This document shows, in pieces, positions 12,301-22,639 of a stretch of DNA of 64,000 nucleotides. The stretch spans positions 92,752,001 to 92,816,000 of the forward strand of contig JBITNC010000001.1 of NCBI GenBank assembly GCA_050084985.1, given 5' to 3'. Position 1 is the first letter of the stretch, and each line of letters opens with the position of its first letter. The translations under genes were made by a program, and so were the position numbers. Source of the stretch: Nageia nagi (Eukaryota > Pinophyta). The notes below the pieces were generated by a model, which was given only the letters and a program-made list of their open reading frames with translations, searched no databases and had not been told where the DNA came from.

Positions 12301-13900
12301 AACAAGATTATTGAAAATTTTTTCCCCTGTGAATAAAAAGTAAGAGAAATGATAAGATCTTTCCCTATGTCAATGCAAAGTAAGAGAAATGATAATGATA
12401 CATAAAAATAAAAACTAAATGATCTCTACTTTACCCTAAATTTGAAAGGGTGATATATTTTGCTTTCCACAGTTTGAACGATGAAAGAAAAGCAAAGGGT
12501 CATAAAACCTACCGCGTTGGACCATAGCAGTAGGCATAAAGATGCTAAATAAAATAAGTAAATATGCCCTTGAAATATAACCTTTCCATATGTCAAGTAA
12601 AATAAAGGGAAAATGAAAAATTTATCCCAATGCTCAAGGAAAATAAAACTACTAATGATAAGATCTTTCCCCCGCCAATGGAAAGCAAGAACTAATGTGA
12701 TGGATATTTCCTTGTGCTTAATGGAAAATAAGGAATGATAGCCATGATCAAAAAATGATAAAGAAAGGTTATGAAATATTACCCATACAAATGATAAGAT
12801 ACCAATGTGAAAATTGGCAACAAAAAGGAGGTGATGCCAACAAAACATCATCAATCATTGATACGGTACTAATCGATCAAAGATACAAAAGCCTAAAGAT
12901 ATGATACACTAAGATCAAAGAGTTTTATTGAAAAATATCAAAGGCATGATTATGATAATAAATGATTTCTTGATTAGCTAGGTGCAAGACAAAGAAAAGA
13001 GACATGATAATGATTGTTTATAAATATAAAAGGATAGAATGATGATTGCTCAATAATTAACGATAGATAGAGTGAGTGAAGAGATTCATCCATATCAAAT
13101 CCTTTTTCAAATGCTCCATAAGACTTAGTTTTTTTATAAACCGATAGTTGTAATATAAGTCAATCCTAAAGGAATAATATAAGGAAATCTAGTATATATG
13201 ATTTTAAACCCAAGTGGTTATATCCTCATCAGAAATGAGGCCCATGGCAAGTGATAATGACATTAAGTCAAATTAACCTCAAAGAATGTGCCTATGATGA
13301 CATGATAAAATGCTAATATGAGAGGAAAAACTTGATATTAATAAGGAAATATGATGATGAGAGGGAAATGAATAAGATGATAAAGATAACAAAAATAAAA
13401 GGGGAAGACACACAAGGATAACAGGATGAGGAAGATGAATAAGGAAAAAAAAAATAAAGATAAAGATATGACAATATGAAATTGTGACAATATGCATGCC
13501 ACATAAAGGAAATTTCAATGTTAGTGCTATCAAAAAGTGATTAAAAGGGCAAGACATGATGGTGGTGAAGATGAGTGACTATTTACTACCCCATAATATC
13601 CACTAGTGGAGATATCAAAAGAGGATTAGGATTTATTATTTAATCTGAATATGAAAAGATTGAAACAAGATTGATGACAAAAATGAAGTGATGATAAAAT
13701 AGAAATAAATAAAAGACAATTGATAATACAAAGTCAAGAGTGAGGGATGTTTAAAAAGGTCTAGTCAAAAAAAGGTCCAATGAGGATTCAGGATCTATAT
13801 CATGGTACCCTGCTCATGGGGCTAAAGCTTTGACCATGACTAGGGAAAAAATACTTATAAGATATATAAAAATTTGATTAGGTGGTATGATTGGTACTTA
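12301..13900 (-). repeat. Non-coding tail-type sequence of Tat-like element, with short repeats
   Basis: No pol or gag is seen. At 12320-12405 two 42-bp units and at 12590-12740 about four looser units share a core like GTCAATGGAAAGTAAGAGAAATGATA. The phrase CCCAAGTGGTTATATCCTCATCAG near 13210 recurs at 52040 in the 3' tail of the right-hand Tat element. This is therefore related to the long 3' non-coding region of that family, here sitting between RT and gag. Confidence 0.55.
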
Positions 13901-13979
13901 TGTTGAACTTGACCATCATCTAAAGATCCTAGATTTCATGCTTCAATAGCATTTACCCATTGGGGTTGTATCCACTTTG

Positions 13980-16200
13980 CCTATAAACTCGCAAAACTCA
14001 TTTTGCATTATATCAGGTCATGATGATGCTCCTAAATTTTTCTTTTTTTAGAGGTACATCCAAAATATTTTTTGTAATAAACTTGGGGGAGGATATTCGA
14101 TAGTGACTTCTCCAAAGGAGTGAAGTTTCTTATTAACCTTGGATGAAGGGGTTGTTCTTGCTCATGCATGGTTGATTGATCCAAAGTTTCTTGATTAACT
14201 TCATATGAGGGTTGAATTGATTGTTGATCATCATTTTCTTGAAAATTTTTATTACACTTTTGATTTTGATCTTGATTATTCATGCATAATTTGATGTCAC
14301 CTAATTGGAACTTGACTTCTTATATGAGATTTGCTTATGATAAGGCATCCTCAAAAGATTTATGTTATTGGATTTGCAAGGTGGAAGATATGCTCTTGTT
14401 ACAACTCTTGCAAAAGATCCTAACAAGCTCTTCTTGTGGTAAGGAATACAACAAATCTATTATGATCGCCTCCATATTACCACATAGTCATTGATAGATG
14501 ATCTTTTCCTTATGTTAATGGAAAAATGGTCTAAGAAGAGACTTGCTAATTGCTCAAAGGAATAGATGCTATGTTTGGGTAAGTTTTTATACCAATCCAA
14601 GTCTTTTCCCACTAAAGTAATAGGAAATATCCTAAGCACAAGGACATCATCATTACTTATGAGATAACATAAATACTTGAAGATATGATCTTGTTACAAC
14701 TCTTGCAAAAGATCCTAACAAGCTCTTCTTGTAGTAATGAATACAACAAATATATTATGATCTCTCTCCATCTTACCACATAGTCAGTAACTAGATTATT
14801 TTTCCTTATGTTAATGGTAAAATGGTCTAAGAAGAGAATTACTAATTTCTCAAAGGAATAGGTTCTATGTTTGGGTAAGTTTTTATACTAATCCAAGTAT
14901 TTTCCCACTAAAGTCATAGGAAATATCCTAAGCATGAGGAAAACATCATTACTTATGAGATAACATAAATACTTGAATTGCCTCAAGTTTTCTCTTGGAT
15001 CTTCTTTCCCTTTGAACTTGACTATTTGAGGAGCCTCAAACTTATAGGGAAATCACTTGATTGGAACCATGAAGTTGATGGGTTCATTGCAAATAAATTG
15101 ATAAGACAAGGCACTTTTGCTTTGATTGTGGATCTTTGATTCCATGTCTTGCAATCTCTTGAAAATATCATCATGCATTGTTTGAGGTTATTGATTTCCA
15201 ATGCTTTGCAGTTGATAGGGTGGTTGATGATAATCTTGTTGCATTCTTTGTCCCAAGGGTTGATTCCATGTTGGATTGGGAATAAATTAACCTTGTGATT
15301 GAGCCATTTTGTTGATATATGATTGAATTTAAATTTGATATGAATAATGATGCACATGATAAAGAGGAGAAGGAGGAGGAGGAAAAATCACACCTTGATG
15401 AGACTGATTAATGATGCCTCGAGAGACCAATTGTTGAAAGTTTTCTTAGATTTGATTTTGATCAAGGTCATGTTAGCTTAGCTAAAGGGAATAATAAATT
15501 TGGACAACATATGAAAATTGAGTTGATTGAATTTGATTTTGATATGGAACTCTCAAGGGAGAGAGATCATGATGTATCCCTATACCATAAGAAACAAGAG
15601 GACCATATTGCACAATAAGAAGATTTGATGAACAAAGAGACCTAGTGTGTTGAGTGTGATGAGTAGAATAATATATAATGAGGGATAACATGTTGTAAAC
15701 TTGATGAAAATGGAGGACCAATTGATGGCAAGGAGGTGTTCAAGGTTAATGGAGAGGCCACTTGTTGTAAAGGTTGAGACATCATGATTGGAGTTATTGC
15801 GATAAGAGGTGATGTGGTGTTAAAAATGGATTGAAGATAAAAATATGAAGGACCATGATAATGAACCATATTTTGAGGATGAGAAAGAAGGGAAATAATT
15901 TGATCAAAATGATGCTAAAGGATAAATTGTTCAAATATTTATCCTAAAGACTCTTGAACAACATGATCATCAACAAATTGATTCTTGTTGGATCGAGGAA
16001 GATTTTAAAGCAAATGATAAGACTTGATTTTACTAGCCAATTGGGGACCAAGAGGCATAGTGTATTTATGAGGGGAATAAGGATGATATATGATAGAAAC
16101 ATGAGATGCCTAGAAGGAAGGGTTTCATAAGGTGGCTCTAATTCTAGGTCTTATTCTTGATCTTGCTCTAGTTGATTGGATCTAGGGGTGGCTACCATAT
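13980..16200 (-). pseudogene. gag of a Tat-like Ty3/gypsy element
   Basis: The segment matches the gag region of the right-hand Tat element at 60.05-61.6 kb in order: a Pro/Ser/Gln-rich N-terminal part (15480-15870), the capsid-like part (14340-15020), and a C-terminal part near 14030-14283 reading RNFTPLEKSLSNIL, which fits the linker after capsid in Tat gag. Gag forms the particle that packages element RNA. The capsid part is broken by a 295-bp tandem duplication and by stops. It lies directly downstream of the PBS at 16292-16307, as a 5' gag should. Other frames in this span are shadows. Confidence 0.7.
14384..14977. repeat. Tandem duplication of about 295 bp inside gag
   Basis: Unit 1 (14384-14678) begins GAAGATATGCTCTTG and unit 2 (14679-14977) begins GAAGATATGATCTTG. 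Both run through ACAACTCTTGCAAAAGATCC to ATAACATAAATACTTGAA. The units are very similar. The related gag at 60.2-60.65 kb has the segment once, so the duplication is particular to this copy. Confidence 0.9.
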
Positions 16201-16291
16201 TCACATTAGGCTCACTATCAAATTTCCAATGTTTACATAACCTTAACAAGAAATGAACAAAAGGAAATAACAACATTATTGCTACTATAAA

Positions 16292-16307
16292 TTTCCTAAA
16301 GGTGCCA
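16292..16307 (-). other. Primer-binding site of the left Tat-like element
   Basis: Minus strand reads TGGCACCTTTAGGAA just inside the LTR. The right-hand element has TGGCACCATTGGGG at the same place. TGGCACC is a decayed TGGCGCC, the start of a common Ty3/gypsy PBS. I do not assign the tRNA. Confidence 0.6.
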
Positions 16308-16312
16308 CACAA

Positions 16313-18350
16313 TGATAAGAAAATAAACACCAAGTCTAGATTTTTTTTTTTCGTGAAATGCAAAACTAATGCACAAACATTGTATATGATAAGATAACAA
16401 TGCCTATATGATTATTTTTAGATGATAATTAAGATAGAAATGGTGATTTATATTGAACTAATTCATTCTTATTCAATTTGGCATTTATGTTAATTAATGA
16501 TGATTAATTTTATGGTAGATTGGCCTGTTGATTAGTTTTGTTAAGGCTTGACCTAGTAAAATGTTTAGGGATGGAGGTTTGATCTCTAGGGAAATCCTAA
16601 AAACATGATTAAGAATGCAAGATTAATTGATCAATTATATGCAACAAAATGGATGTAAGCTATAAAATTATACCCTTCATAAGATATAATAAGGTATTCC
16701 CACCCAAGGAGTAAATTGTTAGTAATGCAAGCAAAAGATAAACAAGATAAAGCATTCATAGGATGTAAATAACAAAGAAAACCTATGCTAAAGCATAAAA
16801 AAATAGGGATACAAGTTTGGGGGGCTCCCAATCAAGCTCTCATCATGTAAAATACCTACTTATAGGCTTTTATCCTAGCAGATATGATGCATACTAGCTA
16901 TAGTACCAACCAGTGGATCGATCAAATATCCATCCAACTGATCATAGTGGTACCCAAATATTAAAAAAAATAAGTATAAAATGCTAAAGATAAAATAATA
17001 TTATTACAACCTAAGCTCAAATATTCTATTAGGGGATTGCTTCCACCTAGTTACATGGCCAAAATTAGACATAAGATGATAAAATATGAATATAATCCTA
17101 TCGAATAGACTAAGACCTTAAAACATAGCTAATTGACACCCTCAAGATTGACTAATAGGTGAACTAGTCTACTAAAGATTAACTATGAATTAGGGGCAAT
17201 AAAGTGAGAATCAGATAAAAAATTTAGAAAAAAGTGATCATTGGAAAGCTAGCTAATGGGATATGAAGTGTTTGATAGGCTAATCGATCTACTAAAGGTT
17301 GACTAGACTCTGAAAATTAGTCTACACAAAATCAACTGATGATTGACTAAGAATGAGGACTTTGAACCTTCAAAATTTGACTTGCCTAAGTTGGAGGATG
17401 ATTCCATAAAATAATTAACACATATAAATGTTAAGAAATGAAGGAAAATAAGAGAAAAAGAGTTAAAATAATAATAACCAACAAAGAGAAAGGGTTTAGA
17501 AAATTCCTACAAGTTGAGCTCCATGGACCAAGGGAGTTCCCAATGTAATCACCATCTTGTGATGCACCTAGAGTGATTGATCCCATATAGGAGGAAAAAT
17601 GTTGCAAGACCAATGCTAAAGGGGGGAGTTACCTAATGTGATGATGATGAGCATGATATGCTATATTATAAGAAGACAAATATTAGTGGGGGCCTCAACA
17701 CTCTAGTCCCTTAAGGCCCTAAAGTATGGTCAAAGAGAGGTGCTAAACCTCCTTGATAAAATGTAGGCCCCCTATACCATAATCAAATGGGTGATAGAAT
17801 AAAAGGGAATGCCTAAAATATAGTGTGATATGCTCATGCTACACTAAGAAAATGATAAGATATGCTCATGCTACACTAAGAAAATGATAAGATGATACAA
17901 ACAAGCTAAACTACCATGAATCTACCTAAACACATACTACATGCTCGCATAAATGCATAGAAATAAAATAATGAGGATAAAAGTGATGCATTACTCCAAG
18001 ATAGCTCCATGTGCTCTCTAACACCTACAATAAAGTTTTAAATCACATCCAAGGGTGTGCTAGGGTTTGGCTAGATGAGATGGGTTAATTGGTAATGGCT
18101 AGGGTGAGAAGAAACAAAATGATGATATGGAGTATATAATGACTATGATCAAGAGGTATCTTGGTGCAAAATATATTTCAAAATTGGATTTATAGCTAGA
18201 TGGCATACCTGTGGACTGATTAGGTAGTTGATGGGCTGATCCTAACCTAACTTATAAAGTCAACAAGGGATATGATGAGGCAAATAGATGAAGGCGATGA
18301 GACACAAGGTGATTGAGGTGAACGACCAATTTTGAGGTTCCTAGACCTTA
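16313..18350 (-). repeat. 5' LTR of the left Tat-like element (about 2.0 kb)
   Basis: It starts beside the PBS and is homologous to the LTR at 61817-64000: the block TAGTACCAACCAGTGG...CATAGTGGTACC (16890-16955 against 62665-62715), a CTAGTCCCTTAAGG-type block (17700 against 63450), and further matches to 40530-40660 at its other end. The U3 end near 18350 is set by that last match and may be off by tens of bases. Inside are many CTAGTC / GACTAA words. No partner 3' LTR is in the window. Confidence 0.65.
17827..17890. repeat. Perfect 32-bp tandem duplication in the LTR
   Basis: Two identical 32-bp units starting GATATGCTCATGCTACAC lie side by side (17827-17858 and 17859-17890). Being perfect in strongly decayed surroundings, the duplication is probably young. 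Confidence 0.95.
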
Positions 18351-18759
18351 AATATTATCCAAAATTTTTTTTTAAATTCTTCTAAAAATGTTATCCAGTG
18401 TTTATAGGTGATAGGGATAAGCTCCCTCACTATCAACCCAAAAAAATGAGAACACTTCAACATTTTCTCTAATGGGTTATCCATGTGTATTGGTATTGAT
18501 CTCCACCCTATATAAGTTACAAATATAATATACCATATAGAATGAAAAATAAAAGTAAAAAACATCACGAGAAATTTTTTTGTGTAGTTTGCATACCTTC
18601 TTCCTTGACTAAAGTATCTTCAAGCTCATTGTCATCCATATTGTGAAGTTGGTAATTTCCAACTAAAAGCATATATAAACATTGAGAAATATGATATTAT
18701 AGAAATATAATATATATTCAATATACTAATATTTTAAATATTGTAATGATAAATTTAAA
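18351..18759. other. AT-rich sequence, nothing recognised
   Basis: No coding or repeat signal that I can support. It lies between the LTR and the first PPR-like block. Confidence 0.4.
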
Positions 18760-20480
18760 TACATGAGTGCAGAGAATTATTTAACAATATGCATAATGCA
18801 AATACAGTATCATGGACTACATTATAGTTATTAATAAATATTTGTATAAAGAGGAAAGCATGTTAGATTTTACTTTTTCAAGAAGTGTTGTTAATAAATA
18901 TTTATGTAAATAGAAAATGTTATTGATGGCTACAAAAAGGATGGCCTTAAACTCAAGTATCTCTCCTTTGTAGATATCCATAGTTCTCAAGCATATTTTG
19001 TGAAAATGCTAATGAAAATATTTTTATTTTATTGTTAGTATTTTCACAACTATGCACAATAATTATGCATAACTTACAATGATCATATTTTCTCTCTTTA
19101 TATTCTATGCTAGCCTTATCTACTTGATGCTTGTAAATAGAATATTATGGTTTTAAATACCTTTATAGATATGTATGCAAAATGTGGAAGAATACAAAAG
19201 GTCAAAGAATTATTTGACAAGATGCATGATGTAAACATAGTTTCATGGTCTACAATGATTACAAGATACACATAAAATAGGTTTTCTAAAAAATTCCATA
19301 ATACATATATGTAAAATACAAAATAACACAAGGCACAAATATGGAAGAATACCTGATTGCATTGATGCCTAAGCCAAAAAATAACAAATTCATGATGTAA
19401 AAATGATTTCATGGGATACACATAAAATAAGTTTTATGAAAAATGCCTTAATACATATATGCAAAAATGAAAAAATTAGATGAATACACATAAAATGGGC
19501 TTTCTAAAATATTCCTTAATACATGTATGCAAAAGGAGTAAGAATACAAGGCATAAACATGTCATAAAAAATGCAAAAGAATACACATAAAATAGGTTTT
19601 CTAAAACCTTCCTTAAGACATGTATATAAAAGAAAAAAGAATTTAAGGCACAAAAATGTAATAAAAAATGTATAGGAATGCACAAACAATTGGTTTATTA
19701 AAAATTTCCCTAATACATGTATGTAAAATGTGAAATAATACAAGGTATGAACAGAATGGGTTTTCTAAAAATGCCCTAAGACATATATGCAAAATGTGGA
19801 AGAATACAAGGCATGAACAAAATGGGTCTTCTAAAAATGTCCTAAGACATATATGCAAAATGTCAAAGAATACAAGGCAAGGATATATAATGAAAAATGC
19901 AAAAGAATATGCACAAAATAGATTTTTTGAAAAATGCCCTAAGATATGTATGTAAAATGTGGAAAAATACACAAGGCTTGAGAGTTTTGATAAGATGCAA
20001 TATGGAAACATAGTTTTATGGTTTGCAATGGTTGTAGAAAATACAAAAAATAGGTTTTATGAAAAATTACCTAAGACATGTATGTAAAATATGGAAGAAT
20101 ACACAAGGCCAAAAAATTGTTTGACAAGATGCATTATGCAAACACAGTTTCATGGTTTGCAATGGGGTTTTTTGAAAATGGCCCTAAGAGATTATGAAAA
20201 ATGTGGAAGCATACATAAGGTTTAAGAGTTATTTGATAATATGCATGATGAAAACATAGTTTAAAGGTTTGTAATGGTTGAAGGATACACATAAAATGGA
20301 TTTTCTAAAAAATAACCTAAGATATGTATGTAAAATATGGAAGAATACATAAGGTCTAAGATTTATTTGATAAGATGTATGATGCAAATATAGTTTCATG
20401 GTTTGCATTTACATGATATGTACAAAATCAATTTTTTGCAAAATTCCCTAAGAAATGTATGCAAAATTCATAAGAATATA
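18760..20480 (+). pseudogene. Decayed PPR gene expanded into a tandem repeat array
   Basis: The clearest unit (19150-19313) reads TFIDMYAKCGRIQKVKELF, then DKMHDVNIVSWSTMI: two consecutive motifs of a plant PLS-type PPR protein, a family that binds organelle RNA. The same words recur at about 19.30, 19.45, 19.53, 19.62, 19.71, 19.78, 19.85, 19.94, 20.07, 20.19, 20.32 and 20.45 kb, and a weaker LFNNMHNANTVSW block lies near 18790. Full units are about 125-135 bp. Several in the middle lack the LFDKMHD...SW half and are only about 67 bp. Stops in all frames make it a pseudogene. The hydrophobic frames on the opposite strand (19.48-20.01 kb) are its antisense shadow. No start, E/DYW tail or promoter is visible. 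Confidence 0.8.
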
Positions 20481-20866
20481 AGGTACAAACATGCAATACT
20501 TTCTTGTACTGGCCTTGTAATGAAATTGCTAATTAAATATCTCACCTCTCCTCTAATCTATCCTCACCATAAAATTGCAAACAAATGTTTCACATCTCCT
20601 TTCCTTTCATCTCCCCTCCTCTTCTCTATCCATAGCACAAAATAGTAAATAAACACCTTACATCTACTTTCCTCCCATGTCCTCTTGCCACACCAAGCTC
20701 AAAATTTCCTAAATATTTTTTCAAGTGTCTCACCTTTCCTTGCACTAAAGTTTTTTTTATTTAGTTAATATTGAGGGGTGGTTTAATTTTAGCCCATCAC
20801 AACCACTTGTATAATCCATTTATTTCTTCTTTAATGCACCTTTACATTATTTTTCATCTTTTTAAG
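20481..20866. other. Pyrimidine-rich spacer with loose repeat
   Basis: Three loose units of about 65-75 bp at 20540-20720 share CACATCTCCTTTCC-like text followed by AAATT or CAAAATAG. No gene was seen. It is the left flank of the 18.5-kb element's target site. Confidence 0.4.
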
Positions 20867-20871
20867 GGTAG
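20867..20871. repeat. Target-site duplication GGTAG (left copy)
   Basis: GGTAG lies just before the left LTR and again at 39436-39440 just after the right LTR, as expected for a 5-bp duplication by a retroelement integrase. Confidence 0.8.
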
Positions 20872-22410
20872 TGTTGATGGAAATTGTGTAATAAAGCACT
20901 TAGAGCAATACAATCAAAGTATATCATGAACAAGCTAACATAGTAACCTGATATTTGGAGTAGGTTGGTTCCTTATCTATTAGGGTAGATAAAACTAACA
21001 AATAATAAGAAAGAAATGAAAGAGGATTGAGTGTGAGAAATGAAAAAAACAGATAGGGAGCAAGAGTAAAGCAAAAGGGCAAATTGCTAGTTTAGCGTAG
21101 GCTTTCACATAGCATGAAACCTTGGCAAGAATCTAGTGTAACAGTTATAGTGTAAGCTTTCATTCTCTAAATTATTATTTAGCTTAACTCTTCCATATAA
21201 ACAAACATAATTACACCAACAAATTATTGTTATTATTTAGAAAATATCCATTACTTGCCATAATAAAACCTGATTAAAAATAATAACACCAATCATTGGA
21301 AAAGAAAGGTCAAGATGGCATTATATAATTGAAAGAACAATAGGTATTCAAAAAATAAATACAAGGGGAAATACTAGGTATTCTGATCTCTTTTTCCTAT
21401 GTTTAACTAAATTTATACTAGACTAGAGTAGTTACAAAATGTTTGAAATAAAATAATTACAAAATGACCCAAAGATTCTAGCCTTCTTTTAATAAATGCC
21501 CAACTATCTCTACCACATGTTATATTTATTCCTAAAACTAAAAAGTCTAAATATAATGGCCTTTAAACTATGATGGACATGCTTCCTAATTGTTATTTGA
21601 ACTTGTATTACAATTATGAAAGATTCTCTAATTGACTATGGTGATTCTAGAGTTTCTTTATTTTCCAATGGTTGTTTTGGAGCATTCTCGATCTTTAACA
21701 CATGTTCTATAGTTCTTTGGTGAAGTTTTGCTTGGGCAGAGATCCCATTTGTTACATCTAACATCATTAATTTTCAAATATTTTGATTTGAAATGTCACC
21801 TTCTTTTATGCTTTTGTGAGATGAAGCAAATAACTTCAAGAGAATTTGGTCTTACTCATGACATCATCCTTCTTTGAACCCATTCTTTTGGCTAAAATGG
21901 GCTTTGCTCTATTTTGCTAATGTTACATTCTTTCATGCTCTAGAATCAATTGACATAGCCATTGTGAAACTTTTAACACTACCTACTGACATCACTACTC
22001 CTAGGGTCTAGTTTTATAAGAGCCTTTACTTTGTTGACATCACTTCTTTTATGCCTTGGAACACTTAACCATCACAAAACTTATAACACTACTTGCTGAC
22101 ATCATTGGTCTTGGGGTCCATTTTTAGAAGAGCCTCTACTCTACTAACATCACTTCTTTTATGCCTTAGAATGCCTATCCATCATAGAACTTTTAACACT
22201 ACCTATTGACATCATTACTCCTATGGTCCAATTTTAGAAGAACGTCTATTTTGCTAACATCACTCTCTTTTATACTCTAAAAAATACTATACTTAGTATC
22301 TTTTCCCATCAAAACTATCCAGAAGCTTATTGAAACATTCATCTTATAGATAAGTAAGGACAATACGTGTTGAGAAGTTACTAGGGTGTTGGACTATGTA
22401 TGTATATACA
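20872..22410 (-). repeat. 3' LTR of the 18.5-kb element
   Basis: It matches 37900-39435 from TTGATGGAAATTGTGTAAT to ACTATGTATGTATATACA over its whole length. Over the first 300 bp I judge about 10-12% difference, mostly transitions. The outer end starts TGTTGATGG here, while the partner has TATTGATGG, so its terminal TG has mutated. Confidence 0.9.
21971..22300. repeat. 110-bp triple tandem repeat inside the LTR
   Basis: Three units start at 21971, 22081 and 22191 (TTTTAACACT or TTATAACACT), each running through GACATCA, TTTTAGAAGAGCCT and CTAACATCACTTCTTTTATG. The other LTR has them at 38997, 39107 and 39216, so the triplication predates insertion. Confidence 0.9.
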
Positions 22411-22639
22411 TTTTAGTGACATATATGAGAAAATTTCACTTTTAATATAAGACATTTTGGACCTAATGCAAAAATTTGAAAAGAAAAGGAGAGAGAGACC
22501 AAGCTTCAATTTTGTAGATTAAGGAGTTGTGAACCTTTCCCCAATTTGCATGTGCCCCAAAGAAGTCTTTTAACCTAGATTGAGCTAAAGCTACAGTGTT
22601 CAAAACTTCATAAGATGTTTGCCCATGTTTTTGCAATAA

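Noticed and set aside
12426-12854. Minus-strand 142-codon open frame, hydrophobic
   Set aside because: It falls in the tail-type repeat region and has no gag-pol or host motif. Similar tail sequence elsewhere in the window has no matching frame.
19476-20011. Minus-strand open frames encoding hydrophobic, Phe/Tyr/Cys-rich repeated proteins
   Set aside because: They are the antisense of the PPR-derived array. The plus strand gives clear PPR motifs, and the repeat alone keeps these frames open.
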